From: Mesostigma viride
Taxonomy: Eukaryota > Streptophyta > Mesostigmatophyceae > Mesostigmatales > Mesostigmataceae
Assembly (NCBI GenBank): GCA_009746045.1
Contig: RPFO01000312.1
Coordinates: 4,340,976 to 4,404,975 of the forward strand
DNA: 64,000 nt
Direction: 5' to 3'
The number at the start of each line of letters is the position of its first letter. Positions within the stretch are counted from its first letter, which is position 1. Made by a program: the position numbers and the translations under genes. This document shows, one piece after another, positions 11,263-23,350 of the stretch. The notes under the pieces were generated by a model. That model saw only the letters and a list, made by a program, of their open reading frames with translations. It searched no databases and was not told the origin of the DNA.

Positions 11263-11542
11263 ACACACTCAGAATACTCTGATTTTACACATTTTAAGAC
11301 ACCCACCATCAATCCACATGTTTTTAACACTGTTTTGGACATAATCCAAGGTTGCCCTACCCTCGGCTATACTCTATACGGTGGATATTGTGGACACGAT
11401 CGATGTATTGCATGTAATACTGAGAATGTAAACGTGCGCATGCATAATTGTGTGTATGTGTATATATGTGGCTTTATATTGGTTATGTTTACTTGGGTGC
11501 CTTCACTTTGATGCAAGTAATTATATATTTTAATATATATAT
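11263..11542. other. No gene recognised
   Basis: AT-rich spacer ending in a self-complementary AT run (11515-11560) that merges with the tail of LINE-R copy 1. Confidence 0.4.
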
Positions 11543-12491
11543 TAAAAATATAATTACTTACAGCAGAGTGCCAATCACTCAAACCAAAGCAAACGCCCAG
11601 CTATAAACCTATATACAGAGCCATGTCAAAGCTCTATACTACGAAGTACGATAAGACCAATGGAAACGCCTAACGGGAGGAACCTAATAGCCCTGCTGCA
11701 CCGCAAAATCAGCCCGCGTACGGCGGAGCATGATGTCCGCCATGGCCCGAGTCAGCGCCACCGACAAGCGCTGACGCCAATATGACGTCCAGGTCCGCGC
11801 CGACCATGGGGCCCGCTGGCCCTCCAGGTCCAGCCGGTCCTCCCGGAGCCGGCAACACTCCTTGAAGAAGGCGGAGGTCAGGGGCCCCATGGCCCCAAAC
11901 TCCTCCAGGACAAAGGGCACCACACGATGGTGCCCGACGTCGCCGTAGGCCAGGAGCTTGGCCCGCTCCGCCCGGTCCGCCGTGTAACCTGCCGTGAGGG
12001 AGGCCCCAGCCACGTGGCTAAGAGCCAAGGGCCGCGCCACCGAAACGTCAATAAGCAGATGCCGGCCACCCCCCTCAAAGTCCAGCACCACGATGTCAGG
12101 CCGGTGGTTGGGGGAATAGAAGGCAGCGCCATCCGCATCCTCGGACCGGATGTTCGCGTGGGGGAAAACCGACCGAATCATGGCGAGCACCACCGTCAGG
12201 AGGACAGTGTGCAAATACAAATACCAATTCTGATTCTGTTGGCCCCCCATGCAGGCAAGGTAGTGAGTCCCCGTGGGATCCAGCGGCTGCCCACAGCTAC
12301 CACAAGGCCGCCCGGCCGGAACAAGAGGCTGCGGGGCAAATAGCTGGTGCCGGAGCGCCACCGAGTAGTGGCTGGGAGCCAAGGCGAATGGGGGGGCCAT
12401 GGGAAGAGCACGAAGGTACGCCGAGCCCACACTCCGCAAGGAAAGCGAGAACAGCCACGCACGTCCCTGGGCGTTGAGGTCCGCGAAAAGA
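11543..12491 (-). mobile_element. LINE-R copy 1, 5'-truncated
   Basis: Nearly identical to 15918-16868 of the long copy: AT tail, about 140 bp of 3' untranslated region (11543-11683), then the C-terminal part of the RT-endonuclease protein. It stops abruptly at 12491, where the long copy continues into RT. It sits in or beside the 3' end of LINE-Q, so it is the younger of the two. Confidence 0.85.
11684..12490 (-). pseudogene. LINE-R C-terminal zinc knuckle and restriction-like endonuclease
   Basis: About 269 codons to the natural stop, ending FAVQQGY. Visible: CGSCGQPLDPTGTHYLAC (a CCHC-type knuckle), then NHRPDIVVLDF and HLLIDVSVARPL, the PD...D core of the PD-(D/E)XK nuclease found downstream of RT in R2/R4/NeSL-type LINEs. 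That nuclease nicks target DNA to prime reverse transcription. The N-terminal three quarters are missing. This copy lacks the 4 bp insertion near 16134 that alters the C-terminus of copy 2, so its ending is probably the ancestral one. Confidence 0.8.
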
Positions 12492-12499
12492 GAGATATA

Positions 12500-15400
12500 T
12501 ATTCATTGAGAATGATAGATTACGGAGGTGAGATAGGCATGCAACATAAGGAAAAACCCGATAACTGGGAGAATAACCCTGAAGAAATTAATAGTAATCT
12601 GACACAGACATCCAAGGATCACGCCAGCGGCACAAGGTACAACTAACTAGACATCACAAAACTACACGCAGCAACAGCGCTGCCGGCCCACCATGCAGGC
12701 CTGGAAGGGATCTAGACCGCATGGGTCGCGACAAAGTCGGCCCGGGTGCGGCGGAATAACACATCAGCCACGGTGCGAGTGAGGGCGAGTGACAGGCGCT
12801 GCCGCCAATACGAGGACCACGTGCGGGCCGACCACGGGGCGGTCTGACCCTCGAGGTCGAGGCGGTCTTCACGGCGCTGGCAGCACTCGTGGAAAAACTC
12901 CGCTGTCTTGGGGCCCATGGCCCCGAACTCCTCAAGGACAAAGGGGATGACCCGGTGGGGCCCCACATTGCCGTAGGAGGCAAACTTGTCGCGCTCAGCC
13001 ACAGGGGCAGCAGCGCCGGCATCCACAGCCGCCCGGAGGATGTGGCGACCGGAAAGCGGCCGAGCCACGGAGACATCGATGAGCAGGTGGCAACCCTGCC
13101 CGTCGTAGTCAAGCACGGTAATGTCGGGGCGGTGGTTGGGTGAGTAGAGGGCGGCCCCATCCGCGTCCTCGCACTTGATGGTGGAGTGGGGAAAGACCGA
13201 CCGAACCAGGGCACACACCACCCGGAGGAGAGCGGTATGGAGATAGAGGAACCAGTTCTGGTTCTGCTGGCCACCCATGCACGCGATGTAGTGCGTCCCA
13301 GTAGTATCCAGAGCAAGCCCGCAGCTGCCGCAGGACGCACCCGCCGTGATGAGAGGTTGCGGGGCAAAGAGCTGGTGGCGGAGAGCGATGGCGTAAAGGG
13401 CCGGAACCAGCGTGAACAAAGGGCTCATGGGGAGGGCGCGCAGGAATGCGGACCCCACGCTCCCCTCAAGGGAAACGGAGTGAAGCCAAGCCTTCCCCTG
13501 ATCGTTCAAGCTCGCGTGCAGACCCATCCAGTCGGCACAGTGTAGTATACCCGCGTAGGTCTTTTGTTGTTTTTCATGAACGCAGGCAGGGAAGACACTA
13601 GGACTGACGACAGTAGACACGCCGGGCGTGCCCCGGGGCAGGCGACGGTGGACGGCCTGAGCGGGGCGGACGAGGTCGCAAGCCTGCTGGATCCCGAGGT
13701 AAGAATCCTGCACAGCCTGCACAAAGGGGAAGGGGGATGGGGTGACCAAGTCGGGAATGGCGCTGACGGCGCTGGGGACCAACCGGCGGATCTCCGCCCA
13801 GGCCTGAGCAACAGAGCCAAGGAAGGCGGCGGGGGCGAGGCGGGCGGCGCGGGTGAGCCCACACCCGCCCATGCGGCAGGGGAGGGTGGCCAAGCGCATG
13901 GAGTGAGCTGGCAGGCTAGGGCCGGGGAGGAGCACCTGCAAGGCGGCCTGAATGCGCTCGTCATGGCCTTCCGCGGCAAGCCGCACCAAGTGGGGGGGAG
14001 CGCCACGGAGCCAGTGAACCACCCGCGGGTGGGCGCAAAACCACAGGAGGAGCCCTTTGGTCTGGGGGTCCTTGAGGCGCGCCCAAGTCTCGAGGACATG
14101 GGTGCGCTGTTCCACGGTGGCCCGGAGCTCCTCTTCGACGTAGTCAGGGTCACCCACAGGGACGCCTAGGCACGAGAAACCACGCGCCCGCGCCAATGCC
14201 CCCGGGATAGCCGCGGGGAAGCCAGAGCAGTCCCCCTGGGGCGAAAAGACTGCACACTTGGGGAGGGTGAGCCGAAGGTTGATGGCCGCCATGGCCACTT
14301 CAAGGGCAGCCAGGGCGGCAACCACAGCGTCGGCCGGGCCAAGGGCATGGATATCGTCCATATAGGCGAGGAGCACGACATCCGGGTGCGCAGCGTGGAC
14401 ACCTTGGAGAGCCTTGTGCAGCGGGGCAGACAGGTAAAAGGGGCCGAGGGGGTCACCTTGCTGGGTTCCCGTGCGGGAAGCGATGTCGGCGAACGTCCCA
14501 TCCTCCATGAGGAAGGAGAGTTGAGTGGGGTCGCCGTAGCAGGCTGCTGTCCACGCAAGAAGGTCAGGGAACGCCTCGCCGACGGCCTCAAAGATGCTAG
14601 CCTTGGTGACAGCATTGAACGCATTGTGGCAATCCACCTTCAGCGCCACATGGGTCGGATGCGTCTCGAGGTAGGCCTGAACTGTGTGCACGATGATGTC
14701 GCTGCCCCCTTTGGTGGCGACGCCAAGCTGGGCCGCGACGGACTCCTCAGTATCACTCCGGTTGGGGCAGAAGTAGGCGCGAAACTCGGGGGCCTTTTGG
14801 CGACAAATGACCTTACTCACCAGCGTGCGTAGGACCTCGCCGCAAGCAATGGGACGAACACGGCCAGCAGGCGGGGGGACGTCGTCTTTCAGGAGGGCAA
14901 TGAGGCGTGCCCCAGCCAGCCAAGGGCGCGCCTCGGGGGCCAGGGACCCCGCGGCCAAGTCGGCGGCAGCCTCAAAGAGTGCGGTCGCCCCGCCATGGCC
15001 CGCCATCACGGAGAGGTGCTCGTAGCGCCAGCCTGAGGGGCCGGTGGAGGAGGCGTTCGGCAGATCCTTCAGCACAGCCGTGAAGATGTCCAGGTCCAGG
15101 ACAATAGGCGGGGGCGGGGGGTGGCCGGGGCGGGCACCGCAAAGGCCGGTTCGTCGGGGTGAAGGTCGCGCAAAGCCTGCAGGGTCGGGGGAGTGGAGGG
15201 AGCCAACGCGGTCAGTTCAAGCTTTTGCATGGCCCGGCTCAATTCACCTACCTTCACCAACCGCATGACGTCAGCTTCCACCCGGGCAAAGGAGGCGGCC
15301 CCCGACACCCGGGTGGAGGCCGGAGGCTGCAGCGCCCACAGCCCTTCCCAATCCCCAAGGAGGAACCGCCGGCAGCGAGCGATGACCGCACCCTGTACGC

Positions 15401-15899
15401 CACGCACGCCCCGCTCCAACGGCGCTAAGAGGAGCCGGGGGGTGACGAGAAACAGCTTGTGGCCGAGTTCCTCGAGAGGGTGACTATGCATCCGGGCCAG
15501 GGAAAGCAGGGCGCAGCGCGTAAACAAGCTCCGGGCGCGGTGAGGGACGTCCGGGAGCGTCATGCAAGGGTTGCGCGCACAGGCGGCAAAAGGGAGCGTG
15601 GCCAGGAATGCCCAGCCTGCCGAGAGGTCCCCCGGATCGCTCGTACCCTGCGATGCCGGTGGAGGGGCAGGGGCCGACCGAGGGGCCGCCCCGGACCGGG
15701 AGGCCGGTGCGGCCGCCGGGCCGCCGGGCAGGCCGTTCTGGGGGGTTTGGCGGCGGCACTGCCGCTCATGCTGGTACCGCCCGTGGATCGAAAAAATCCG
15801 CTGGCAATGGGCTGCCGGGCAGCGGTAGCAGTCCATGGCGCGCATGGCGGCCTCCGTGATGCATGTGGGGGTGGGAAGCCCGAATGTGCACCAGCAACG
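12500..15899 (-). mobile_element. LINE-Q, restriction-like-endonuclease LINE, 5'-truncated
   Basis: Second family related to LINE-R. From right to left: a partial C2H2 region, RT, zinc knuckle and endonuclease, stop at 12712, then about 200 bp of 3' untranslated sequence. The 5' end is lost at about 15899, against the 3' end of LINE-R copy 2. The exact 3' end and target duplication were not resolved because LINE-R copy 1 abuts it. Confidence 0.75.
12712..15846 (-). pseudogene. LINE-Q reverse transcriptase and restriction-like endonuclease
   Basis: Two frames cover the protein: about 258 codons (15845-15069) and 787 codons (15075-12712). The break lies in a G-rich run near 15113. Order: a CYRCPAAHCQRIFSIHG zinc finger, an RT lead-in (SSTGPSGWRYEHL), RT motif A KVDCHNAFNAV, motif B TGTQQGDPLGPFY, motif C LLAYMDDIHAL, a conserved RMGGCGLT thumb segment, a CGSCG...H..C knuckle, and NHRPDITVLDY...LLIDVSV of the nuclease. 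All catalytic RT aspartates are present (YMDD). One frameshift and the 5' truncation make it non-functional. Clade: the restriction-like-endonuclease group (R2/NeSL-like); exact clade not assigned. Confidence 0.85.
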
Positions 15900-16083
15900 A
15901 ATTAATTAATATATATATTAAAAATATAATTACTTACAGCAGAGTGAAATCACTCAAACCAAAGCAAACGCCCAGCTATAAACCTATATACAGAGCCATG
16001 TCAAAGCTCTATACTACGAAGTACGATAAGACCAATGGAAACGCCTAACGGGAGGAACCTAATAGCCCTGCTGCACCGCAAAA

Positions 16084-19000
16084 TCAGCCCGCGTACGGCG
16101 GAGCATGATGTCCGCCATGGCCCGAGTCAGCGCCAGTGACCGACAAGCGCTGACGCCAATATGACGTCCAGGTCCGCGCCGACCATGGGGCCCGCTGGCC
16201 CTCCAGGTCCAGCCGGTCCTCCCGGAGCCGGCAACACTCCTTGAAGAAGGCGGAGGTCAGGGGCCCCATGGCCCCAAACTCCTCCAGGACAAAGGGCACC
16301 ACACGATGGTGCCCGACGTCGCCGTAGGCCAGGAGCTTGGCCCGCTCCGCCCGGTCCGCCGTGTAACCTGCCGTGAGGGAGGCCCCAGCCACGTGGCTAA
16401 GAGCCAAGGGCCGCGCCACCGAAACGTCAATAAGCAGATGCCGGCCACCCCCCTCAAAGTCCAGCACCACGATGTCAGGCCGGTGGTTGGGGGAATAGAA
16501 GGCAGCGCCATCCGCATCCTCGGACCGGATGTTCGCGTGGGGGAAAACCGACCGAATCATGGCGAGCACCACCGTCAGGAGGACAGTGTGCAAATACAAA
16601 TACCAATTCTGATTCTGTTGGCCCCCCATGCAGGCAAGGTAGTGAGTCCCCGTGGGATCCAGCGGCTGCCCACAGCTACCACAAGGCCGCCCGGCCGGAA
16701 CAAGAGGCTGCGGGGCAAATAGCTGGTGCCGGAGCGCCACCGAGTAGTGGCTGGGAGCCAAGGCGAATGGGGGGGCCATGGGAAGAGCACGAAGGTACGC
16801 CGAGCCCACACTCCGCAAGGAAAGCGAGAACAGCCACGCACGTCCCTGGGCGTTGAGGTCCGCGAAAAGAGCAATCCAATCAGCCGTGTGCAGAATACCC
16901 GCGTAGGTTTTCTGGTGTTTATCGATGACGCGAGCAGGGAATGCGGCGGGAGATTGAACGGAGGCGACCGAGGGAGTGCCGCGAGGGAGGTGGCGCTGTA
17001 CCGCCTGAGCGGCACGGACGGGAGAACAGGCCTGCTGGATCTCAGCATAGGCCTCCTGGATGGCGGTGACGAAGGGCAAAGGGCTGCTGGGGTCCAGGAG
17101 GTCAGGCGCTGCCGTTGCCAAAAGGGGCAGGAGCCGGCAGCTTTCCGCCCACGACTGAGCGACGGAGCCCAAAAAGGCTGCTGGGGCCAGCCGGGCGGCA
17201 CGAGTCAGACCGCAGCCACCCATCCGTGCAGGCAGGGAGGCAATGCGAATAGCATGTGGCGGGAGGTCGGGGCCCGGGACCAGCTGCGCCAAGGCCGACT
17301 GGATGCGTTCGTCGTGGCCCTCGGCGGCCAGCCGGACCTGAGACGGAAGAGCGCCCCGGAGCCAGTGAACGACGCGAGGGTGAGCGCAAAACCACAGAAG
17401 CAGACCCTTGGTCTGCGAATCATGAAGGCGCGCAATCAAGGGCAGTACCTCAGTGCGTGCCTCGAGGGCGGCCCGCAGAGCATCGATGACAAACGCGGGG
17501 TCGCCAACCGGAACGCCGAGGACATCCAACCCATGGAGGCGCTCGTCCCGGCCCAAGAGCTGGGGCGGAAAGCCGGAGCAATCACCTTGGGGCGAGTACA
17601 CCGCGCACTTGGCAAGGGTCAACTGGAGGTTGATGTCGGCCACCGCGGTCTGCAGTGCCAGCAGAGCCGCGGTGGTGTCCGGCACAGGGCCCAGAAGGTA
17701 GATATCATCCAAGTAGGCCTGAATAGCGACCGCCGGGTGGGCAGCATGGACCGCTTGGAGGCAACCCTGGAGGGGGGCGGCAAAGTACAGGGGTCCCAGG
17801 GGGTCCCCTTGCTGGGTGCCCGACCGCGACAGCAGGCCGCCGCGAGTGCCGTCCTCCATGATGTGAACCAGTTGGCCGGGCTGGCCGTAGCACACGGCTG
17901 TCCAAGCGTACAAGTCCTCGAAGGACTCCATGACGGCCGCAAACATGCTGGCGCGGGACAGACTGTTGAACGCGTTGTGGCAGTCGACCTTGACGACAGC
18001 GTGGGTGGGGTGGGCCTCGAGGTAGGCCTGCACCGAATGGATGAGGATATCCGCCCCGCCTGGAGTCGTCACCCCCAGCTGGGCCGCCACCGAGGTCTCA
18101 CCCGCTGCGAGGGGCGGGCAGAAAAAGGCACGGAGCTCGGGCGCCTTTTGGCGGCAGATCACTTTGCCCACGAGCTTGCGGAGCACCTCACCGCAGGCGA
18201 TCGGGCGCACCTTGCCCTCGGGGGGGGCAAGACACCCTTGAGCAGAGCGAGGAGGCGAGCGCCCGCTAACCACTCGCGCGCAGCGGGAGGAACGCGACCA
18301 GCCGCCAGGTCAATGAGGGTGTCAAAGAGAATGTCCTCGCCCCCATGCCCCACCAGGACCTCCAAGTGCTCGTAGCGCCAGCCCGACGGCCCGGTAGAGG
18401 AAGCCCGCGGGACCTCACGCATCACCTCCAGGAAGCAGTCGCGGTCCAGCCGGAGGGGGGCCGGCAGGGGGTCCGGCACGGGCAGCTGGAATCCGGGCTC
18501 CGCAGGGTGAAGAGCCTCCAAGGCCGCCAGGGTAGCCGCATTGGCGGGGGCGAGCTTGGCCATTTCCAAGCGGGTCATGGCCCGGCTGAGCTGCCCCTCG
18601 CGGACGAGGCGGATGACGTCGGCGGCCACCCGCTCGAAGTTGACCTCCCCCGACAGCCGGGCCGTGCGCGGGGGCGGCACGCCAAACAGCCCCTCCCAGT
18701 CCCCCTGCAGAAAGCGTCGGCAACGGGCAATAACCGCACCCTGGAGGCCGCGCACACCACGCCCGAGAGGGGTGAGGAGCAGGCGGGGGGTCACCATGTG
18801 CAGTTTAAAGCCCAGCGGGTCGTCCGGAGCGGCGTGCATGCGCCGGAGAGAAACGATTGCACATTGCGCGAAAAGGCTACGCGCGCGGTGGGGGAGGTCG
18901 GTCAGGGTAGACGTCGGGTTGATGGCGCATGCATCCCAGGGAACCGTGTCAAGCCAACGCCAACTGGCCGAGTAGTCGGGCGGCGGGGGCTGGGAGCCGG

Positions 19001-21221
19001 GGGAGCCGAGGCGGGAGGGGGGAGGGGGCCGGGACTGCTGGCCGGTTGAGGGGCCGTTGAGCAACACAGGCGCGCGCGTGCTGAGCGCGCCCGTGAATGG
19101 AGTACACCCGCTGGCAGTGAGCTTCCGGGCACCGGTAACAGCTCATGGCCTGCAGATCCGCCGCGCCGAGATCGGGGTGCACAGCGCGAAGGTGCTGGCA
19201 GAGGAGGTTACGGTTGTGGAACACACCCGCACACGGGGACCCCGTGGGAAGCAGCACGGCACACCGGTGAAGGCCGTCGGCGGGCGCTGAGTGGCGGGGA
19301 GCGGCGCCAGCAAAGGCAGGACGTGGGGCCTGCGGCGTCTCCCCAGCCGGGCCGGCAGGCGCGCGCACCACGACCCGACCAGCGCCCGGCAGGCCCGCCG
19401 GGGCCACGGAGGAGGCAGTGCCCACCGGGGAGACCCCCAGCGGAGGGGGATCGAGAACGCCGGCGCCCCTCCCAGGGGGACTCGCCAGCGCGCCCGCGAC
19501 CACCCCAGGCCCCGGCAACGAGGCCGGGGGCGGAGGCCGAGGGGTCGGGGAGGCAGCTGGCCCCGGGGCCCGGTGGGGACCCGGCAGGGGACCCAGCGAG
19601 ACCGGGGGCGGGCCGAGAGGAAGCGCAGTCCCAGGGGGCGGCACAACAGCCCGGCACAACGGGCAGCGCGGCACGGAGTGGAGCAAGCTGCGCGCGATGC
19701 ACGCTTGATGGAATGTGTGGCCGCACGCGGGCAGGCGACACAAGCCATCCCCCGGCCGGAAGGGCTCAAGGCAGATGGCACAGGAGCCCGACTCGGGGTC
19801 GTCCCCCTCCAGAAGGGACCGGACATGAGGGGGGGCGGGTCCCAGCCGGCCTCCCAGCAACCCGGGAGGCGGCAATCTGGGCGCGCGAGAGGATGCCGAC
19901 CGGTTGGTCAGCCGCGGGGTGCCATTCGTGCGGGATGCCTGCCAACTCCAGGATGTCGTGGAGGAAGGCAGAAACAGGCGTCCCCGCGGTTAGGGGCTGG
20001 GCGCGCCCGGCCGAGTCCACCAAGATGGCCTGGCCGCCCTGAACCGCGATGGGGGCCCCGAACTCCACACGCAGCATGGCGGCCTGCGCCAGGCTGAGGG
20101 AGGTGATGAGAAAGCCCCCACTGGCAACCGGGCCGGGAGGCGGGGCCTGGGCGTCCAAGAAGAGGCGAAGCTGCCGCGGGGACATGAGGCCCAGGTCGGC
20201 GCCGCCCGCGAGGTAGGCCGCCCGCACCGAGACCTGTGCGTCTCGAGCCACCGCCGTGACGAACTCGACCACCGCCTGACCCACCCGCTCGTCCAGGGAA
20301 AGCAGCTCTTCCTGCCGGGCGGCCGGGAGATGCCACGGCAGCCGGCAGCCGGCGTGATATCCTTCCAAGACATACCCCCAAAGAGTCGAGGCCGTCACCG
20401 GGGGGCGGCGGAAAGAAATGTCGCCCGCACCTGCGCAACTAGGGCCAGGAAGGCCGGGGGCCTAGGGAGCGAGGGGAAGGCGGCCTGGAGCCCGACCGCG
20501 TCCAGCAACAAAGGGCAGTACGCCCAAGAAAAGGTGGCGCGGCCCACCACGCCGACAATGTGCGAGGGCGGCCACGAGGTGAACGCGTGGGCCCGGGGGC
20601 CGCCGTCCCACGCGGCAAGGACGGGGGTGGCGGCTGGGTGGCCAACCGCGGCCGGGGGAAGGGAGGCCAGAGCGTCGGGGAGCGAGGGGCCGGGGGCGGG
20701 CGCCGGGGTCGCCAGGCCCGCCGGGGGTCGGCCGGGCTCAGCCCAGGCGACAGCGCCGCGCCCCCGTCGGCGGGGCCAGGCGACGGGTGGGGCCCCGGGG
20801 CCGAGGGCGCCAGGGCCCGAGCAACGGCGGCCCCATCGGGCAGGCCACGGCCCGCCCCGAGGGCCTCGGCAGGGGGGCACACGGGGCAGGGGGCCGGAGC
20901 ACCCAGCGGGGAGGGCAGCCCGGGGGCCCGCCGGGGGGGACAGCGCGGGCACGTCCAGGAGCCCGGCGGGACCCGGTAGAGCCGGGGAGTAAGACACTGC
21001 AAGTGCCACCCGGAATTGCAAGCATCACAAACTAACATGTGGTGCCCGCGGTGCCCGCTCCGGCAGACCTCGCAGACCAAGGAGGGGGAGACCGGGGCGC
21101 CCGAGCCCCCCGCAGCCGGGTCGCCCACCTCCGCAAGAAGGGCCGCAAGCCGAGAGGACCGCCGAGGCGCCAACCGGGGAGCGGGGGAGCCGTTGGGCGA
21201 AGGGGGTCGTGGGTCGTCCAT
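16084..21221 (-). pseudogene. LINE-R polyprotein: PHD, RING-H2, C2H2, RT, zinc knuckle, endonuclease
   Basis: About 1,710 codons over six frames. Order from the N-terminus: a PHD finger C4HC3 (CEVCRSG...CDACNSGWHLQC...CPRC, residues about 50-95); an unrecognised region with LWGYVLEGYHAG; a RING-H2 finger (CAICLEPF...CGHTFHQAC...CPLC, 19780-19650); two C2H2-like fingers (the second is CYRCPEAHCQRVYSIHG near 19140); RT with motif A KVDCHNAF, motif B SGTQQGDPLGP and motif C AYLDDIYLLG; a CGSCG knuckle; and a PD-(D/E)XK nuclease (RPDIVVLDF, LLIDVSV). A 4 bp insertion near 16134 replaces the normal C-terminus. RT plus nuclease is standard for early-branching LINEs; PHD and RING-H2 on one LINE product is not something I know as a described arrangement. 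Confidence 0.8.
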
Positions 21222-21271
21222 GAACAATCAGGGCAGGCGTGGCAGCCACCGAGGGGGGGGGCGGGGGGTGT

Positions 21272-21319
21272 GGGGGGCGGAGCCCCCCACGCGGGGGGTT
21301 TGGGGGGCGGCAGCCCCCC
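21272..21319 (-). promoter_or_regulatory. Paired G/C hairpins in the LINE-R leader
   Basis: GGGGGGCGGAGCCCCCC (21272-21288) and GGGGGGCGGCAGCCCCCC (21302-21319) are two six-pair hairpins within 100 bp of the start codon at 21221. They could be structured leader RNA or simple GC-rich repeats; no function is shown. Confidence 0.4.
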
Positions 21320-21335
21320 AACGCGCTGCGGTCGC

Positions 21336-23215
21336 GGTACCGCCTGCCGTCCGGCACTTTGAAGCCCGCCGGTGCTATAATTCCTATCGTCCACGCATGT
21401 TTTCCCCTGCCTCAAACCGCACGTTGCATTTAAATCTGGAGCCCAAAATTCACTGAAAACGTGTGCCAGCCGGTAGCAAACTGGGCCAAGCTGCCACGGA
21501 ATGGTGGTACCGCCTGCCGTCCGGCACTTTGAAGCCCGCCGGTGCTATAATTCCTATCGTCCACGCATGTTTTCCCCTGCCTCAAACCGCACGTTGCATT
21601 TAAATCTGGAGCCCAAAATTCACTGAAAACGTGTGCCAGCCGGTAGCAAACTGGGCCAAGCTGCCACGGAATGGTGGTACCGCCTGCCGTCCGGCACTTT
21701 GAAGCCCGCCGGTGCTATAATTCCTATCGTCCACGCATGTTTTCCCCTGCCTCAAACCGCACGTTGCATTTAAATCTGGAGCCCAAAATTCACTGAAAAC
21801 GTGTGCCAGCCGGTAGCAAACTGGGCCAAGCTGCCACGGAATGGTGGTACCGCCTGCCGTCCGGCACTTTGAAGCCCGCCGGTGCTATAATTCCTATCGT
21901 CCACGCATGTTTTCCCCTGCCTCAAACCGCACGTTGCATTTAAATCTGGAGCCCAAAATTCACTGAAAACGTGTGCCAGCCGGTAGCAAACTGGGCCAAG
22001 CTGCCACGGAATGGTGGTACCGCCTGCCGTCCGGCACTTTGAAGCCCGCCGGTGCTATAATTCCTATCGTCCACGCATGTTTTCCCCTGCCTCAAACCGC
22101 ACGTTGCATTTAAATCTGGAGCCCAAAATTCACTGAAAACGTGTGCCAGCCGGTAGCAAACTGGGCCAAGCTGCCACGGAATGGTGGTACCGCCTGCCGT
22201 CCGGCACTTTGAAGCCCGCCGGTGCTATAATTCCTATCGTCCACGCATGTTTTCCCCTGCCTCAAACCGCACGTTGCATTTAAATCTGGAGCCCAAAATT
22301 CACTGAAAACGTGTGCCAGCCGGTAGCAAACTGGGCCAAGCTGCCACGGAATGGTGGTACCGCCTGCCGTCCGGCACTTTGAAGCCCGCCGGTGCTATAA
22401 TTCCTATCGTCCACGCATGTTTTCCCCTGCCTCAAACCGCACGTTGCATTTAAATCTGGAGCCCAAAATTCACTGAAAACGTGTGCCAGCCGGTAGCAAA
22501 CTGGGCCAAGCTGCCACGGAATGGTGGTACCGCCTGCCGTCCGGCACTTTGAAGCCCGCCGGTGCTATAATTCCTATCGTCCACGCATGTTTTCCCCTGC
22601 CTCAAACCGCACGTTGCATTTAAATCTGGAGCCCAAAATTCACTGAAAACGTGTGCCAGCCGGTAGCAAACTGGGCCAAGCTGCCACGGAATGGTGGTAC
22701 CGCCTGCCGTCCGGCACTTTGAAGCCCGCCGGTGCTATAATTCCTATCGTCCACGCATGTTTTCCCCTGCCTCAAACCGCACGTTGCATTTAAATCTGGA
22801 GCCCAAAATTCACTGAAAACGTGTGCCAGCCGGTAGCAAACTGGGCCAAGCTGCCACGGAATGGTGGTACCGCCTGCCGTCCGGCACTTTGAAGCCCGCC
22901 GGTGCTATAATTCCTATCGTCCACGCATGTTTTCCCCTGCCTCAAACCGCACGTTGCATTTAAATCTGGAGCCCAAAATTCACTGAAAACGTGTGCCAGC
23001 CGGTAGCAAACTGGGCCAAGCTGCCACGGAATGGTGGTACCGCCTGCCGTCCGGCACTTTGAAGCCCGCCGGTGCTATAATTCCTATCGTCCACGCATGT
23101 TTTCCCCTGCCTCAAACCGCACGTTGCATTTAAATCTGGAGCCCAAAATTCACTGAAAACGTGTGCCAGCCGGTAGCAAACTGGGCCAAGCTGCCACGGA
23201 ATGGCGGTACCGCCT
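21336..23215. repeat. Eleven 170 bp tandem units, essentially identical
   Basis: Units start at 21336, 21506, 21676, 21846, 22016, 22186, 22356, 22526, 22696, 22866 and 23036, each exactly 170 bp, with a 10 bp start of a twelfth at 23206. By eye the copies are identical apart from the edges. The unit begins GGTACCGCCTGCCG and contains CCGGC...GCCGG and GCATTTAAATC. Homogeneity means very recent expansion. It lies head-on at the 5' end of LINE-R copy 2 (110 bp before its start codon). It may be a 5' UTR promoter-monomer array or an independent satellite. Confidence 0.95.
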
Positions 23216-23350
23216 GTATATATGTGGCTGTGCATGCACGCAAATACTACAGTAGTATACAATTAATGCATGTAGTATGTTTGCATGGTGCGATGCTATG
23301 TGAATATACTGAGCTGCATGTGACTACAGGTGTGTGACTCGTGGTGTGCA
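23216..23350. other. No gene recognised
   Basis: Short AT-rich spacer between the 170 bp array and the next TTAA run. Confidence 0.4.

Larger units (their letters stand above)
15900..21335 (-). mobile_element. LINE-R copy 2, near full length
   Basis: The 3' end (AT tail from about 15918, untranslated region to 16083) matches copies 1 and 3. Coding runs from ATG at 21221 down to 16084. The leader (21222-21335) holds two G/C hairpins and meets an array of 170 bp units (21336-23215). No clear target duplication: the 3' side is AT repeat against LINE-Q, and the 5' side is the tandem array. At least five frame changes make it a dead copy. Confidence 0.8.

Noticed and set aside
11515-11560. ATATATATT as the target duplication of LINE-R copy 1
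   Set aside because: The same AT run is present at the 3' end of copy 2, so it may be the LINE tail; not counted as evidence.
11927-12343. Plus-strand frames of 138 codons repeated at 16306-16722
   Set aside because: Shadow frames opposite the LINE-R endonuclease; they recur only because the LINE copies do.
16726-18375. A 549-codon frame on the plus strand
   Set aside because: It lies antisense to the LINE-R reverse transcriptase; high GC keeps the opposite strand open. It has no domain of its own.
21336-23215. CRISPR array
   Set aside because: The units are contiguous 170 bp repeats without spacers, in a eukaryotic retroelement context.
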